This document shows, piece after piece, positions 8,653 to 17,876 of a stretch of 64,000 nucleotides of DNA. The notes beneath the pieces were generated by a model, which saw only the letters and a list, made by a program, of their open reading frames with translations, had not been told where the DNA came from and did no database searches. Source of the DNA: Lachnospiraceae bacterium (lineage in GTDB: Bacteria; Bacillota; Clostridia; Lachnospirales; Lachnospiraceae); contig JAQXVO010000020.1 in the NCBI GenBank assembly GCA_029224965.1, positions 152,546-216,545 of the forward strand, given 5' to 3'. How positions within the stretch are numbered: position 1 is the first letter of the stretch; each line of letters starts with the position of its first letter. The position numbers were made by a program, and so were the translations under genes.

Positions 8653-9570
8653 TTATGACTCCTGGCCCTTCATTGTCAGTTTATATACGATGAAGCTTAA
8701 GATTCCTGTGATGATAAAGAGCACAGTGGAAAGAGCTCCGCCCATACCTAGGTTCTTCGAATACAGGTGCTTGTTCAACTCCATGATCATGGTCATGGTG
8801 GAGTTGACCGGCTGACCTGATCCATTTGTTAAGATCTGCGGTACATCGAACATCTGCAGGCCACCGATCAGGGATGTGATCAGAACATAGACCAGAATCG
8901 GCCGTAAGAGGGGAAGCGTGATCTTAAAGAAGATCTGGGTGGAAGTGGCTCCATCGACCTCTGCCGCTTCGAAAAGGGACTGGTCAATTCCCATCATGCC
9001 CGCCATCAGAAGAATGGTCGTATTACCAAACCACATGAGGAAATTCATTAAACCAACCAGGCTTCTGGTAGCCCATACACTGGCAAAGAAATCGAAGGGT
9101 TTCTTCAGAATTCCCATGGAGATCAGAAGTGCATTGATGGGTGCATGTTTACTTCCTCCGAAGAGGGTGAAGAAGAGCATGGCAAATGCAGCTGCCATGA
9201 TCAGATTGGGCAGATAGATAACGGTCTTGAAGAAACGCTGACCCTTCAGCCGAAGGGAGGGATCCGTGAACCATGCTGCCAGGAGAAGAGATACAAAGAT
9301 CTGCGGAATAAAGCCGATCAGCCACATGATCATGGTATTACCGGCGTAAAAAAGAAGATGGCCCTTGGTAATCAGCTTCACATAATTTGCAAGTCCGACA
9401 AATTTAGGCCCGATCTGTTCCAGTCCGACCCGGTAGTTCTCAAAGAAGCTGTTGTAAATTGTGGTAAAAAGCGGAATCAGCTGGAAAATTGTGAAGATTG
9501 CGAAGAATGGGATCAGGAAAATGTAACCCCATTTATTATAGGCAACCACCTTGTTATTTTTCGTTTTCAT
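8653..9570 (-). CDS. Sugar ABC transporter permease (MalF type)
   Basis: A 305-residue CUT1 permease with six membrane segments, the first near residues 15-40 (IFLIPFFAIFTIFQLIPLF). Its EAA loop reads SLFEAAEVDGATSTQIF followed by KITLPLLRP. I chose the ATG at 9570 because GGGAG and AAAGG lie upstream of it, while the ATG 15 bp earlier has no ribosome site. It is the partner of the MalG-type permease for uptake of a sugar, probably cellobiose or cellodextrins given the flanking GH3 and GH94 genes. Confidence 0.88.
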   Translation of the reverse strand: MKTKNNKVVAYNKWGYIFLIPFFAIFTIFQLIPLFTTIYNSFFENYRVGLEQIGPKFVGLANYVKLITKGHLLFYAGNTMIMWLIGFIPQIFVSLLLAAWFTDPSLRLKGQRFFKTVIYLPNLIMAAAFAMLFFTLFGGSKHAPINALLISMGILKKPFDFFASVWATRSLVGLMNFLMWFGNTTILLMAGMMGIDQSLFEAAEVDGATSTQIFFKITLPLLRPILVYVLITSLIGGLQMFDVPQILTNGSGQPVNSTMTMIMELNKHLYSKNLGMGGALSTVLFIITGILSFIVYKLTMKGQES

Positions 9571-9609
9571 ACCTTTATCTCCCATATCAGGGCCAGCCCG
9601 CCCTGATAG

Positions 9610-9692
9610 AACATCTGCCTCCTTATGAGGGAGACAGATGCTTAAAATTCTTCGATTCAGAGGACAGCGGGCTTTCGTCTCTGCCTCCTGTC
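9610..9692 (-). other. Intercistronic hairpins between binding-protein and permease genes
   Basis: Two inverted repeats lie in the 142-bp gap. One is CATCTG with CAGATG around CCTCC/GGGAG (about 9611-9640); the other is AGGACAG with CTGTCCT (about 9659-9691). In binding-protein operons such hairpins commonly stabilise the upstream message or attenuate read-through so that the binding protein is made in excess. No long T-run is present. Confidence 0.5.
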
Positions 9693-9712
9693 CTCGAACC
9701 GGTTTACATTTC

Positions 9713-11128
9713 TCACTTGGTGAGGTTCGGATACTTCTTCATAACATCGCTGTAGAAGTTATTCAGTGCCTCATCCTTGGATGCATTGCCTGTGAAGTAA
9801 TCCTTCATAGCCTTCTGGAAGGACTCGGTGCAGCCCTGATCATAATCGCTCAGGTTCTTCATGCTGATCTTCTTAGCTCCTTCGCAGAACAGAGGCAGAG
9901 GGTTCTGACCGCCCAGTACCTTGAAGGCATAGGAATCATCCTTTGCTGCTTCTTCCATTGCCGGCTGGTTGTTAACGAAATCGGAATCCTTCTTCACGAT
10001 ATCAAGCATGGTATCCTTATCGCAGGTCATCTTCTTCATAATGTCAGCGATCAGAGTCTTATTATCAGTGCCCTTGGCTGCGCAGATCCAGGTACCGCCC
10101 CAGTTAAAGGACTGCGGTCCTTCGCAGGCGCCCCAGCCTCCCTGATAAGCAATGGAACCATCATCACCCTTGTCGGAATCCGGAGCATTGCCCATGGAGA
10201 AGTTGATCAGCCATGCAGGTCCAAAGTAGCAGAAGGTATCGCCAGGAGCCTTAAATCCGGCTTTCCAGCCATCACTCCAGAGATCATCGGTTCCGGTTTC
10301 ACCGGCATCTACCAGCTTCTTGGAATCATCAACCCACTTCATGATATTGTCATCGATCTGGATCTTACCGTTCTTATCAACCCATGGTTCGGTTGCGTTC
10401 TGGGAATATACACGGTAGGAATCATTGACAGTAGCCTCTACCTTATAGTTCTTTGCTTTCAGCTCAGCAGCTGTGGCATTGAAGGTATCCCAGTCCTTGA
10501 CATGCTGCTGAACGGTTTCCGGTGAATCATCACCCCACATGGCCTTGGCAATGGATCTGTTGTAAATCAGAAGTCCCGGACAGCCCTGCCATGATACACC
10601 ACGGAGATCTCCCTTGGAATCTGTTACAACATCCTTGGTGTACTGATACTGATTAGCCAGATCTGCATCGGTAATTCCGAGATCTGCAATCTTCTCCGTT
10701 ACAGGGGTCTTGGTGTTGATATACTTTCTGGCATAGTCGGCCTCAATCAGGAAGAGGTCTACTTTGCTGTCATCCTTGGCGTCGGCATTCTTCGGAAGAA
10801 CTTCATCCAGATTATTCTGATAAGCATTGTTATCAGAAGGGGTAACGGTAAACTTCACCTTGACGTCACCGATTGTACCGCCCTTGGTAGGATTTTCCTT
10901 ATCTGTCGGTTTGAAATCGGGATAATGATCTCTCAGACGTCTTGCAAACTCATCGTTCCAGCACTGAATGTTCAGGACCTTGCCCTCACCGCCACTTTTT
11001 GTGGTCTGGGTCTTGGCATCCCCTCCTGTCTTCTCAGCACTTCCGCCCTTGCTTCCGCAAGCGGCCATCGGAACGATCATTCCGGCTGCAAGTGCCACAC
11101 ACAAAGCCTTCTTAACACCCTTTTTCAT
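9713..11128 (-). CDS. Extracellular sugar-binding lipoprotein of the ABC importer
   Basis: A 471-residue solute-binding protein. The N-terminus is a lipoprotein signal with a charged start, a hydrophobic stretch and the lipobox MAAC, followed by a G/S/T/K-rich linker; the mature Cys is about residue 24. The body is a family 1 sugar-binding fold with many aromatic residues. The start has a strong AAAGGAGG site. It lies 60 bp downstream of the LacI gene and upstream of the two permeases. The substrate is inferred as a beta-glucoside from the GH3 and cellobiose phosphorylase neighbours, not shown by the protein itself. Confidence 0.88.
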   Translation of the reverse strand: MKKGVKKALCVALAAGMIVPMAACGSKGGSAEKTGGDAKTQTTKSGGEGKVLNIQCWNDEFARRLRDHYPDFKPTDKENPTKGGTIGDVKVKFTVTPSDNNAYQNNLDEVLPKNADAKDDSKVDLFLIEADYARKYINTKTPVTEKIADLGITDADLANQYQYTKDVVTDSKGDLRGVSWQGCPGLLIYNRSIAKAMWGDDSPETVQQHVKDWDTFNATAAELKAKNYKVEATVNDSYRVYSQNATEPWVDKNGKIQIDDNIMKWVDDSKKLVDAGETGTDDLWSDGWKAGFKAPGDTFCYFGPAWLINFSMGNAPDSDKGDDGSIAYQGGWGACEGPQSFNWGGTWICAAKGTDNKTLIADIMKKMTCDKDTMLDIVKKDSDFVNNQPAMEEAAKDDSYAFKVLGGQNPLPLFCEGAKKISMKNLSDYDQGCTESFQKAMKDYFTGNASKDEALNNFYSDVMKKYPNLTK

Positions 11129-11188
11129 ACTCTCTACCTCCTTTTTAAGAGTATTTCTTTTCTATGCAAACGATCTTTCTCTTTCCTG

Positions 11189-12199
11189 TCAGCTGATCTT
11201 TCGAACGGTATGCCCGATCAAAAGCTTTCCCTTCACATTTAGTGTCTCAGCTTCACAGGTCTTCGGATGCTCAATGGACTCAATCAGTTTTCTCATGGAA
11301 ATCCTACCCATTTCCTCTGAGTCTTGATGATAGGTCGTAAGCACCGGATGCAGATATTGAGAAAGACCGATTCCATCATATCCAACAACAGATACATCCA
11401 GCGGAATCTTCACATGCATCCGCTCCAGTTCCATCAATCCTCCGATGTAAGAATAATCATCAGGGAAAAGAATGACGGTTGGCGGATCCCGAAGCTCCAT
11501 CAGTTTCCTTGTTGCTTCCCTGCAGGAATCCGGACTATGGTAAGCCGCTTCTATGATGTATTCTTCCGGAACCGTGATCCCCTCTTCGGTCAGGGCCCGG
11601 TTGAATCCGACCATACGCTTTCTGGTAACGGAAGTATCCTCACCATGGATAAATCCGATCTTCCTGTGTCCCATCTCGATCACATATCGGGTAAGTGCGT
11701 AGCTTCCTTCGACATTATCGCTCATCACAGAGCTCTGATCGTTAAAGCTATAGTCGATTGTGATCGTCGGGATCTCGCTTTGCACCAATTCCTCCACGGA
11801 TCTGGATTCAAAGTCGGCGCTGGCAATCAAGACACCGTCCAGTCTGCGATATCTGGCATGTTCCAGATAGGATGTCAGCTTCCCTCCCAGGTTTCGGCTG
11901 ATAAAGGTTACGTCATATCCGGAATGCTCTGCCTCGTTCTTCGCAGCATTTAAGATCTTTGAAAAGAACTCATGCGTCAGACCGCTTCCCGTATGGTCTT
12001 CGAAAAGCAGGCCAATACTATGGGAGTTATTTGTCTTCAGCTGTCTTGCTGCAACATTCGGCAGATAATGAAGTTCTCTTGCCGCCTGGCGGATCCGGTC
12101 TGCCGTGGCCGGAGAGATGTCTCCGTAACCATTCAAGGCCTTGCTCACCGTTGCGCTGGAAACCTTACAATATTCTGCGATATCCTTTACTGTAACCAT
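11189..12199 (-). CDS. LacI-family transcriptional regulator of the cellobiose locus
   Basis: A 336-residue regulator. Residues 1-46 form the LacI helix-turn-helix (VTVKDIAEYCKVSSATVSKALNG) followed by the hinge region ending RQLKTNNSHSIGLLF, then a periplasmic-binding-like sensor domain to about residue 335. It is the first gene of the minus-strand operon with the binding protein, permeases and GH3, and is divergent from cellobiose phosphorylase. Operator-like sequences in the shared upstream region suggest it represses both sides and itself. The inducer is probably cellobiose or a derivative (inference). Confidence 0.9.
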   Translation of the reverse strand: MVTVKDIAEYCKVSSATVSKALNGYGDISPATADRIRQAARELHYLPNVAARQLKTNNSHSIGLLFEDHTGSGLTHEFFSKILNAAKNEAEHSGYDVTFISRNLGGKLTSYLEHARYRRLDGVLIASADFESRSVEELVQSEIPTITIDYSFNDQSSVMSDNVEGSYALTRYVIEMGHRKIGFIHGEDTSVTRKRMVGFNRALTEEGITVPEEYIIEAAYHSPDSCREATRKLMELRDPPTVILFPDDYSYIGGLMELERMHVKIPLDVSVVGYDGIGLSQYLHPVLTTYHQDSEEMGRISMRKLIESIEHPKTCEAETLNVKGKLLIGHTVRKIS

Positions 12200-12325
12200 T
12201 CATGAACCTTCCCCATACTTGATGCCTTCCTTACGATCCCTGTGTTTACGAATCAGGTAATACCGGATCTAGTGCACATCATCGGGAATCTGCTTTCCAA
12301 ACCCTGTGCAGGTTCGCCTATTACT

Positions 12326-12339
12326 CGAATACGATTTCG
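12326..12339. promoter_or_regulatory. LacI operator-like site 1
   Basis: CGAATACGATTTCG is the exact reverse complement of the site at 12538-12551. The near-palindrome with a central CG fits LacI-family operators. It lies within the lacI 5' leader, downstream of the minus-strand promoter. Confidence 0.6.
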
Positions 12340-12370
12340 TCATTATTTCCAGGATTCTTTTGAAATATGT

Positions 12371-12384
12371 CGAACTCGTTTTCG
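12371..12384. promoter_or_regulatory. LacI operator-like site 2
   Basis: CGAACTCGTTTTCG matches the other two copies at 12 of 14 positions. It falls at about the predicted start point of the lacI transcript, where bound repressor would block initiation. Confidence 0.55.
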
Positions 12385-12391
12385 TAACCTT

Positions 12392-12420
12392 ATAGTAATT
12401 CCCCCCATGTCTATCGTCAA
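12392..12420 (-). promoter_or_regulatory. Promoter of the lacI-ABC-GH3 operon
   Basis: On the minus strand TTGACG (12420-12415) and TACTAT (12397-12392) are 17 bp apart. Operator-like site 2 lies directly downstream. Confidence 0.6.
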
Positions 12421-12495
12421 TATACAATTCAGCCAATAAAATTGCTCGAAATTTTCACGAAATAGCCAAATAAGGCTTCCGAAAATCCGAAACTC

Positions 12496-12524
12496 TTGTA
12501 ATTCGTAATCAATGATATTATGAT
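12496..12524 (+). promoter_or_regulatory. Promoter of cellobiose phosphorylase
   Basis: TTGTAA (12496-12501) and TATGAT (12519-12524) are 17 bp apart on the plus strand, with operator-like site 3 starting 13 bp downstream. Confidence 0.6.
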
Positions 12525-12537
12525 GCTTTTAAATGAG

Positions 12538-12551
12538 CGAAATCGTATTCG
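12538..12551. promoter_or_regulatory. LacI operator-like site 3
   Basis: CGAAATCGTATTCG lies just after the predicted start of the cellobiose phosphorylase transcript. Together with sites 1 and 2 it suggests coordinated control of the divergent genes by the LacI protein. Confidence 0.6.
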
Positions 12552-12650
12552 TTACCAAGAAAACGCTATTTTCCATTTATTTCAGTCGTTTTGTTTCTGT
12601 ATTTGTACATTAGAAATATGAATGTTTCTTATAAAAGGAGGATTTCAGAA

Positions 12651-15086
12651 ATGAGGTATGGTCATTTTGATGATAAGGCCAGAGAATATGTCATCGAGAC
12701 GCCCAGAACACCGCTGCCCTGGATCAATTATCTGGGTTCCAAAGAGTTCTTCCGGCTGATCTCAAACACTTCCGGAGGTTATGCCTTCTATAAGGATGCC
12801 AAGCTCTTACGCCTGACCCGCTATCGTTACAACAACTCTCCCGCTGACTGCAATGGTTTATATTTCTATATAAAGGATAAGGATCATGTCTGGAACCCGG
12901 GCTGGCAGCCGACCCAGACCGAACTGGATCATTATGAATGTCACCACGGTCTGGGCTATACCACGATCTTAGGGGAGAAGGATGGAGTTTCGGCCCGGCA
13001 GGAGAGTTTCGTCCCGACAAGCGATCCTTGTGAGATCGACCGGATCACCTTGACTAACATGAGCCATCAGAAAAAAGAGTTGACTCTCTTCTCTTATGTA
13101 GAGTTCTGTCTTTGGAATGCCGCAGATGATCAGGAAAACTTCCAAAGGAATTTCTCCACCGGAGAAGTCGAAGTCGAGGGTTCTGTCATCTATCATAAGA
13201 CCGAATACCGGGAGCGGCGGAATCATTACGCCATCTTCGCCTGCAACTGTCCGATCGATGGTTTCGATACCAGCCGGGATGCCTTTGTCGGTCTCTACAA
13301 CGGGCCGGCTCATCCCAAGGCCGTATTCGGAGATGGCTGTACCAATTCCATTGCCCATGGCTGGGCACCCATCGGCGCCCACGAGATCCGACTTTCACTA
13401 GAGCCCGGCGAGAAGAAGACTTTGATCTTCCTTCTCGGCTATTGTGAAAATCCGAACGATCAGAAGTTCATCGGGCCGAATATCATTAACAAGGCACCGG
13501 CCTATGGCCTGATTGAGAAATACAAGACCGATGAGCAGGTGGATCAGGCTCTCTCTGATCTTCATGCTTACTGGAATAATCTTCTTTCCATCTATCAGGT
13601 ATCCACAAAGGATGAAAAGCTGAACCGGCTCGTCAACATCTGGAACCAGTATCAGTGCATGGTCACCTTCAATATGTCCCGGTCGGCATCCTATTACGAA
13701 TCCGGCATGGGGCGAGGCATGGGCTTCCGGGATTCCTGTCAGGACCTTCTGGGCTTTGTCCACCTGATTCCGGAAAGAGCCAGAGAGCGGATTCTGGACA
13801 TTGCAAACACCCAGTTCCCGGACGGCAGCTGCTATCACCAGTACCAGCCCCTGACCAAAAAGGGCAATGCCGATATCGGCGGCGGTTTCAACGATGATCC
13901 CCTCTGGCTTATCGCCGGAACATCCGCTTATATCCGTGAAACCGGCGACTATAGTATTCTCGATGAGCTCTGTGCCTTTGACAGCGACTTTTCCAAGGCC
14001 AAGCCCTTGATCGACCACTTAAGAATCTCCTTCCAATATACCCTGAACCATAAGGGGCCTCACGGCCTTCCTCTGATCGGCCGGGCAGACTGGAATGACT
14101 GTTTGAATCTGAACTGTTTCTCCGACCGGCCCGGTCAGTCCTTCCAAACCAGCGGTCCTTCGGAAGGTCCTGTCGCAGAGTCTGTTTTCATCGCCGGCAT
14201 GTTCGTAAAATACGGGAATGAACTGGCTGATATCCTGGATCATATCGACTGCAAAGAAGAAGCCGAAAAGATCAGGAAAGAAACCGAAGAAATGGACCAT
14301 ACCATTCAGACCGCCGGCTGGGATGGAAAATGGTTCCTTCGTGCCTATGATGCAGAATCCCGTCCGGTCGGATCCAAGTCCTGTGAAGAGGGCCAGATCT
14401 ACATCGAGCCCCAGGGCATGTGCGTCATGGCTCATGTGGGTCTGGAAAGCGGAGAGGCCGAGCAGGCTCTGGAAAGCGTCAGGGAACGGCTGGATACGAA
14501 ATACGGCATTGTCCTTCTCCAACCTGCCTACACCCGCTATCATCTGGAGCTTGGTGAGATTTCCTCCTATCCGCCCGGATATAAGGAAAATGCCGGCATC
14601 TTCTGCCACAACAATCCCTGGATTGCCTGTGCAGAAACCGTTGTCGGACACGGAAACCGGGCCTTCGAGGTCTTCAAGAAGACCTGTCCTATCTATCTCG
14701 AGGACATCAGCGATATCCACAGGACCGAGCCCTATGCCTACTGCCAGATGGTCGCCGGCATTGATGCTCCGACCTTCGGCGAGGGAAAGAACAGCTGGCT
14801 GACCGGTACGGCCGCATGGACCTTTACCGCCATGAGCCAGTATATCCTGGGCCTGCAGCCGACCCTGGACGGTCTCCGCGTGGATCCCTGCATTCCCTCC
14901 TCTGTCGATGACTATGATCTGATCCGGAAATACCGCGGAAATGTATACCATATCCACGTAGACAACAGCGCCCACAAGGAAAAGGGCGTAAAGGAAATGA
15001 TGGTTGACGGAAAGCCGATCGGTTCTAATCTGATTCCGGCCGACCTGCCCGGAAAGGACCATAAGGTTACGGTGGTTCTGGGATAA
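12651..15086 (+). CDS. cbp: Cellobiose phosphorylase (GH94)
   Basis: Cytosolic enzyme that splits cellobiose with phosphate into glucose 1-phosphate and glucose. The start at 12651 is supported by AAAGGAGG 9 bp upstream and gives 811 residues, the length I recall for clostridial cellobiose phosphorylases. The N-terminus ([21 protein letters not shown]) and the [20 protein letters not shown] and RLTRYRYNN motifs match the family. The general acid Asp sits in [11 protein letters not shown] at about residue 480. It is divergent from the lacI-ABC-GH3 operon, so the cell can use imported beta-glucosides by phosphorolysis as well as hydrolysis. Confidence 0.93.
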   Translation: MRYGHFDDKAREYVIETPRTPLPWINYLGSKEFFRLISNTSGGYAFYKDAKLLRLTRYRYNNSPADCNGLYFYIKDKDHVWNPGWQPTQTELDHYECHHGLGYTTILGEKDGVSARQESFVPTSDPCEIDRITLTNMSHQKKELTLFSYVEFCLWNAADDQENFQRNFSTGEVEVEGSVIYHKTEYRERRNHYAIFACNCPIDGFDTSRDAFVGLYNGPAHPKAVFGDGCTNSIAHGWAPIGAHEIRLSLEPGEKKTLIFLLGYCENPNDQKFIGPNIINKAPAYGLIEKYKTDEQVDQALSDLHAYWNNLLSIYQVSTKDEKLNRLVNIWNQYQCMVTFNMSRSASYYESGMGRGMGFRDSCQDLLGFVHLIPERARERILDIANTQFPDGSCYHQYQPLTKKGNADIGGGFNDDPLWLIAGTSAYIRETGDYSILDELCAFDSDFSKAKPLIDHLRISFQYTLNHKGPHGLPLIGRADWNDCLNLNCFSDRPGQSFQTSGPSEGPVAESVFIAGMFVKYGNELADILDHIDCKEEAEKIRKETEEMDHTIQTAGWDGKWFLRAYDAESRPVGSKSCEEGQIYIEPQGMCVMAHVGLESGEAEQALESVRERLDTKYGIVLLQPAYTRYHLELGEISSYPPGYKENAGIFCHNNPWIACAETVVGHGNRAFEVFKKTCPIYLEDISDIHRTEPYAYCQMVAGIDAPTFGEGKNSWLTGTAAWTFTAMSQYILGLQPTLDGLRVDPCIPSSVDDYDLIRKYRGNVYHIHVDNSAHKEKGVKEMMVDGKPIGSNLIPADLPGKDHKVTVVLG

Positions 15087-15110
15087 AACATATACCCCTT
15101 CTTCTCAAGA

Positions 15111-15146
15111 GCCCGGCCGATACTACCCCTTCTCGGCCGGGTTTTC
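15111..15146 (+). terminator. Terminator of cellobiose phosphorylase
   Basis: CCCGGCCG pairs with CGGCCGGG around an unpaired loop and is followed by TTTTCT. The stop codon of the convergent short LacI gene (15123) lies in the loop, so the two genes overlap at this structure. Confidence 0.8.
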
Positions 15147-15722
15147 TATTGTCAGAATCAGATTCCGGTCATCCGAAGCTGAGCGTGCATGGAGGATGCC
15201 GAGAATGGATTCCGGGGACGTCCGGGTTCTCTCTGCTATCACATTGCCCGACATGCAGGCCTTCTCGACACCGGCTGCAAAGGGCTCGAAGGAGGTCTCA
15301 TAGGAAATCTGTCGGAAGCCCCGGAGGATGAGTTCCGAGGTCTCCCTGAGGGCGATATCATAAATTTCCCGGTCGGATTCAGTTTGCGTTTGAAAAGAAA
15401 TCTCCCGGCCAGTCTTTATCCAGTCTGAATTCTCCTGACCGGCAATTTTCTCATCGTATTTCATATGTCCGGAAACATTCTGTTCAAAAGGCCTGTGATC
15501 AGAATATTCCGACTGGAAATCGCCGCTCTGCAGAGCCTGCTCCTCCCGGATGGCCCGTTCTCTCCGGACAGAAAGAGGCAGCACCGCATAGTGCTGCCTT
15601 TCTGCTTCACGAAATACCTTTTCTCTGGTCTCGGCCCGGACGCCGGCATAGCCGTTCAAGGCCTTACTGACCGTTGCCGGCGACAGGCCCAGTTCTCCCG
15701 CAATATCCCGGATTCCTCCCAT
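15123..15722 (-). CDS. Short LacI-type DNA-binding protein without sensor domain
   Basis: A 199-residue protein. Residues 1-48 are a clear LacI helix-turn-helix (IRDIAGELGLSPATVSKALNG), closely like the domain of the 11.2-kb regulator. The usual roughly 270-residue ligand-binding domain is missing. Instead there is a charged, Gln/Glu-rich segment (about 55-115) and a C-terminal part I do not recognise (SELILRGFRQISYETSFEPFAAGVEKA). The start has AAGGGGAG upstream and lies 23 bp after pepT, so the two are probably cotranscribed. It could be an independent short regulator or a decayed LacI. No frameshifted remainder was found downstream, where cellobiose phosphorylase ends. Confidence 0.7.
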   Translation of the reverse strand: MGGIRDIAGELGLSPATVSKALNGYAGVRAETREKVFREAERQHYAVLPLSVRRERAIREEQALQSGDFQSEYSDHRPFEQNVSGHMKYDEKIAGQENSDWIKTGREISFQTQTESDREIYDIALRETSELILRGFRQISYETSFEPFAAGVEKACMSGNVIAERTRTSPESILGILHARSASDDRNLILTIENPAEKG

Positions 15723-15745
15723 AACTTTTACTCCCCTTGAAAAAA

Positions 15746-16963
15746 TTACAGCGGATGCGCTGCCAGGTAAATCAGTTCCTTCACAACGGTCTCCATAGCC
15801 TCCAGTGTGCAGTGCTCATAGGGTCCGTGGAAGCCATAGCCGCCGGTTCCCAGATTGGGACAGGGCAGACCCTTGAAGGAAAGGGCTGCACCATCGGTAC
15901 CACCGCGGACCGGACGTGAAATCGGATCCAGTCCGACCGAACGGATGGCATCCTCTGCATTGCGGACGACATCCATATGATCCTTCATGACTTCGATCAT
16001 ATTGAAATAAGAGTCCTGAATACTGACCTGAATCCGGCCCTGACCGTACTTCTCATTCATCCGGTCGGCAAGCTTCTGCATGAGGTCCTTCTTTTCACAG
16101 AACTTATCCCGATCATGGTCACGGATAATAAAGACCAGCTCGGCAGATGCCACATCGCCCTTCATTTCCATCAGATGAATAAAGCCCTCACGGCCTTCGG
16201 TGGTTTCCGGTCTCTGGTCCTTCGGCAGGCTTGCAGCAAATTCTGCCGCCAGATCTGCGGCATTGATCATAATGCCCTTGGCTTCGCCCGGATGAACATT
16301 TTTTCCCCGGATCTTAACATGGCAGGCTGCAGCGTTGAAATTCTCGTAGGCAATCTCGCCTTCATAGTCGCCGTCTACTGTGTAACCGTAGTCAGCCTTG
16401 CAGATGTTGAAATCATAGTGATCCGGACCTTCTCCGATCTCTTCGTCCGGTGTAAATACAACCCAGAAATCTCCATGAGGAAGGTTTTCTTCAAGGATCT
16501 TTTTCGTGGCGGTCATGATCTCCGTCACGCCGGCCTTGTCATCCGCACCGAGAAGAGTTGTACCGTCTGTTGTGATCAGGGTTCTACCCTTTAATTTCAG
16601 AAGATCCGGGAAATCCTTTACGCTTAAGACTGCCCCGCTGCCCTCGAGAACGACATCCTTTCCGTCATAGTCGGGAATGATCTGAGGCTTTACATTTTCG
16701 CCTGAATAATCCGGTGCCGTATCCATATGGGAAATCAGTGCCATGGAGCGATGACCTTCCATACCTTCGCTGGCCGGAACATGGCCGTAGACGTAACCGT
16801 CCTTGGACAGGATGACATCTGTAACGCCGATATCCATCAGATCTGCGGTCAGCATATGGGCCAGGTTTAGCTCCCGCTCCGCACTCGGAGTGGTGCCTGA
16901 CTTCTCGTCCGACGTGGTATAGACACTGACATACTTCAGAAAACGTTCTTTCAACTCTTCCAT
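15746..16963 (-). CDS. pepT: Peptidase T (tripeptide aminopeptidase)
   Basis: A 405-residue M20-family metallopeptidase that removes N-terminal residues from tripeptides in the cytosol. The zinc ligands are visible in ISHMDTAPD (about residue 78), LLGADDKAGV (about 139) and FTPDEEIGEGPDHYD (about 173), and the C-terminal GGTDGAALSFKGLPCPNLGTGG is diagnostic for PepT. Length matches the family. The start has GGAGAAG 3 to 9 bp upstream. It precedes the short LacI gene and follows the terminator of the phosphoesterase operon. Confidence 0.93.
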   Translation of the reverse strand: MEELKERFLKYVSVYTTSDEKSGTTPSAERELNLAHMLTADLMDIGVTDVILSKDGYVYGHVPASEGMEGHRSMALISHMDTAPDYSGENVKPQIIPDYDGKDVVLEGSGAVLSVKDFPDLLKLKGRTLITTDGTTLLGADDKAGVTEIMTATKKILEENLPHGDFWVVFTPDEEIGEGPDHYDFNICKADYGYTVDGDYEGEIAYENFNAAACHVKIRGKNVHPGEAKGIMINAADLAAEFAASLPKDQRPETTEGREGFIHLMEMKGDVASAELVFIIRDHDRDKFCEKKDLMQKLADRMNEKYGQGRIQVSIQDSYFNMIEVMKDHMDVVRNAEDAIRSVGLDPISRPVRGGTDGAALSFKGLPCPNLGTGGYGFHGPYEHCTLEAMETVVKELIYLAAHPL

Positions 16964-17125
16964 TTCTTCTCCTCTCCCGTTCTTTCCGAGAGCCTGTTTC
17001 TATTGAAATTCCCTGCTCCAGAAAATTCCCGATCCTGTAAATTTTTTATCTAAAATCCCTTATTCCGAAAATCCTGTATCATAAAATTCGTTATTGGGAT
17101 TTCATCACAGCTTTTCTATTATACA

Positions 17126-17180
17126 CAAAAAGAAAGAGGCCGAAAAGTCCCCTTTTTCGGGGGCTTCCGCCTCTTTGCCG
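17126..17180 (-). terminator. Terminator after the metallophosphoesterase gene
   Basis: On the minus strand AAAGAGGC pairs with GCCTCTTT, with an inner CCCC/GGGG helix, and is followed by CTTTTTG. It lies directly after the stop codon at 17184. Confidence 0.85.
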
Positions 17181-17183
17181 AAC

Positions 17184-17876
17184 TCAGAGCCCGTACTTCC
17201 GTTCTCTTCTCCTGTCCTTCATTCCGACATAGAGATCATAAAGGGCGGAACCGGTTTTCCCATGAGCCGGGTGGTCCTCGTCGCTGATCTCCAGATAATA
17301 GGTGTCATAGCAGTTTAAAATATGGCAGCCGCTGGGATGGATCCGTTCTCTCTTGAATTTCGCTCCGTAGGTCTTATGGACATGACCATGAAGCATGTAT
17401 TTGGGATGATACTGATTCAGCAGCGTATTGAAGCATTCAAAGCCTTGATGGGGCAGGTCGTCCAGATCCCCGTAACCCTTGGCCGGAGCATGGGTAACCA
17501 GGATATCGAAGCCGTTCCGAAGGGTAATCGCCGGCCGCATCTTAGAGATCCGGCGCTTCATTTCATCCTCCGTATACATATAGGGGCCGTCCTTGTAGCG
17601 CATGGACCCGCCCAGGCCCAGGATCCTCAGGCCCTTGAAATCATAGATCCTGTCATCAATGCAGGTGCAGCCCTGGGGCGGCTCCTTCTCATAGCTCTTG
17701 TCATGATTTCCGGCCACATAGAGAAGGGGCACGTTGGACATGGTCTCCAGATATTCGAGATAGCGGCGGTTCAAGTCACCGCAGGAAATGATCAGATCCA
17801 CCCCCTTTGTCCGTTCCGGATCATAAAAATCATAGAGGCCTTTATTTACTTCATCCGCCAGTACTAAAATCTTCAT
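17184..17876 (-). CDS. Calcineurin-like metallophosphoesterase
   Basis: A 230-residue protein of the binuclear metallophosphoesterase superfamily. Metal ligands appear in order: MKILVLADEVNKG (atypical first motif, LAD-E rather than the usual D-x-H), ISCGDLNRRYLEYL, VAGNHDKSYEKE, LVTHAPAKG and LHGHVHKTYG. The substrate is unknown. Its start overlaps the stop of the ParB-like/BMP gene by 4 bp (ATGA), indicating translational coupling, so the two products may act on the same signal or metabolite. Confidence 0.85.
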   Translation of the reverse strand: MKILVLADEVNKGLYDFYDPERTKGVDLIISCGDLNRRYLEYLETMSNVPLLYVAGNHDKSYEKEPPQGCTCIDDRIYDFKGLRILGLGGSMRYKDGPYMYTEDEMKRRISKMRPAITLRNGFDILVTHAPAKGYGDLDDLPHQGFECFNTLLNQYHPKYMLHGHVHKTYGAKFKRERIHPSGCHILNCYDTYYLEISDEDHPAHGKTGSALYDLYVGMKDRRRERKYGL

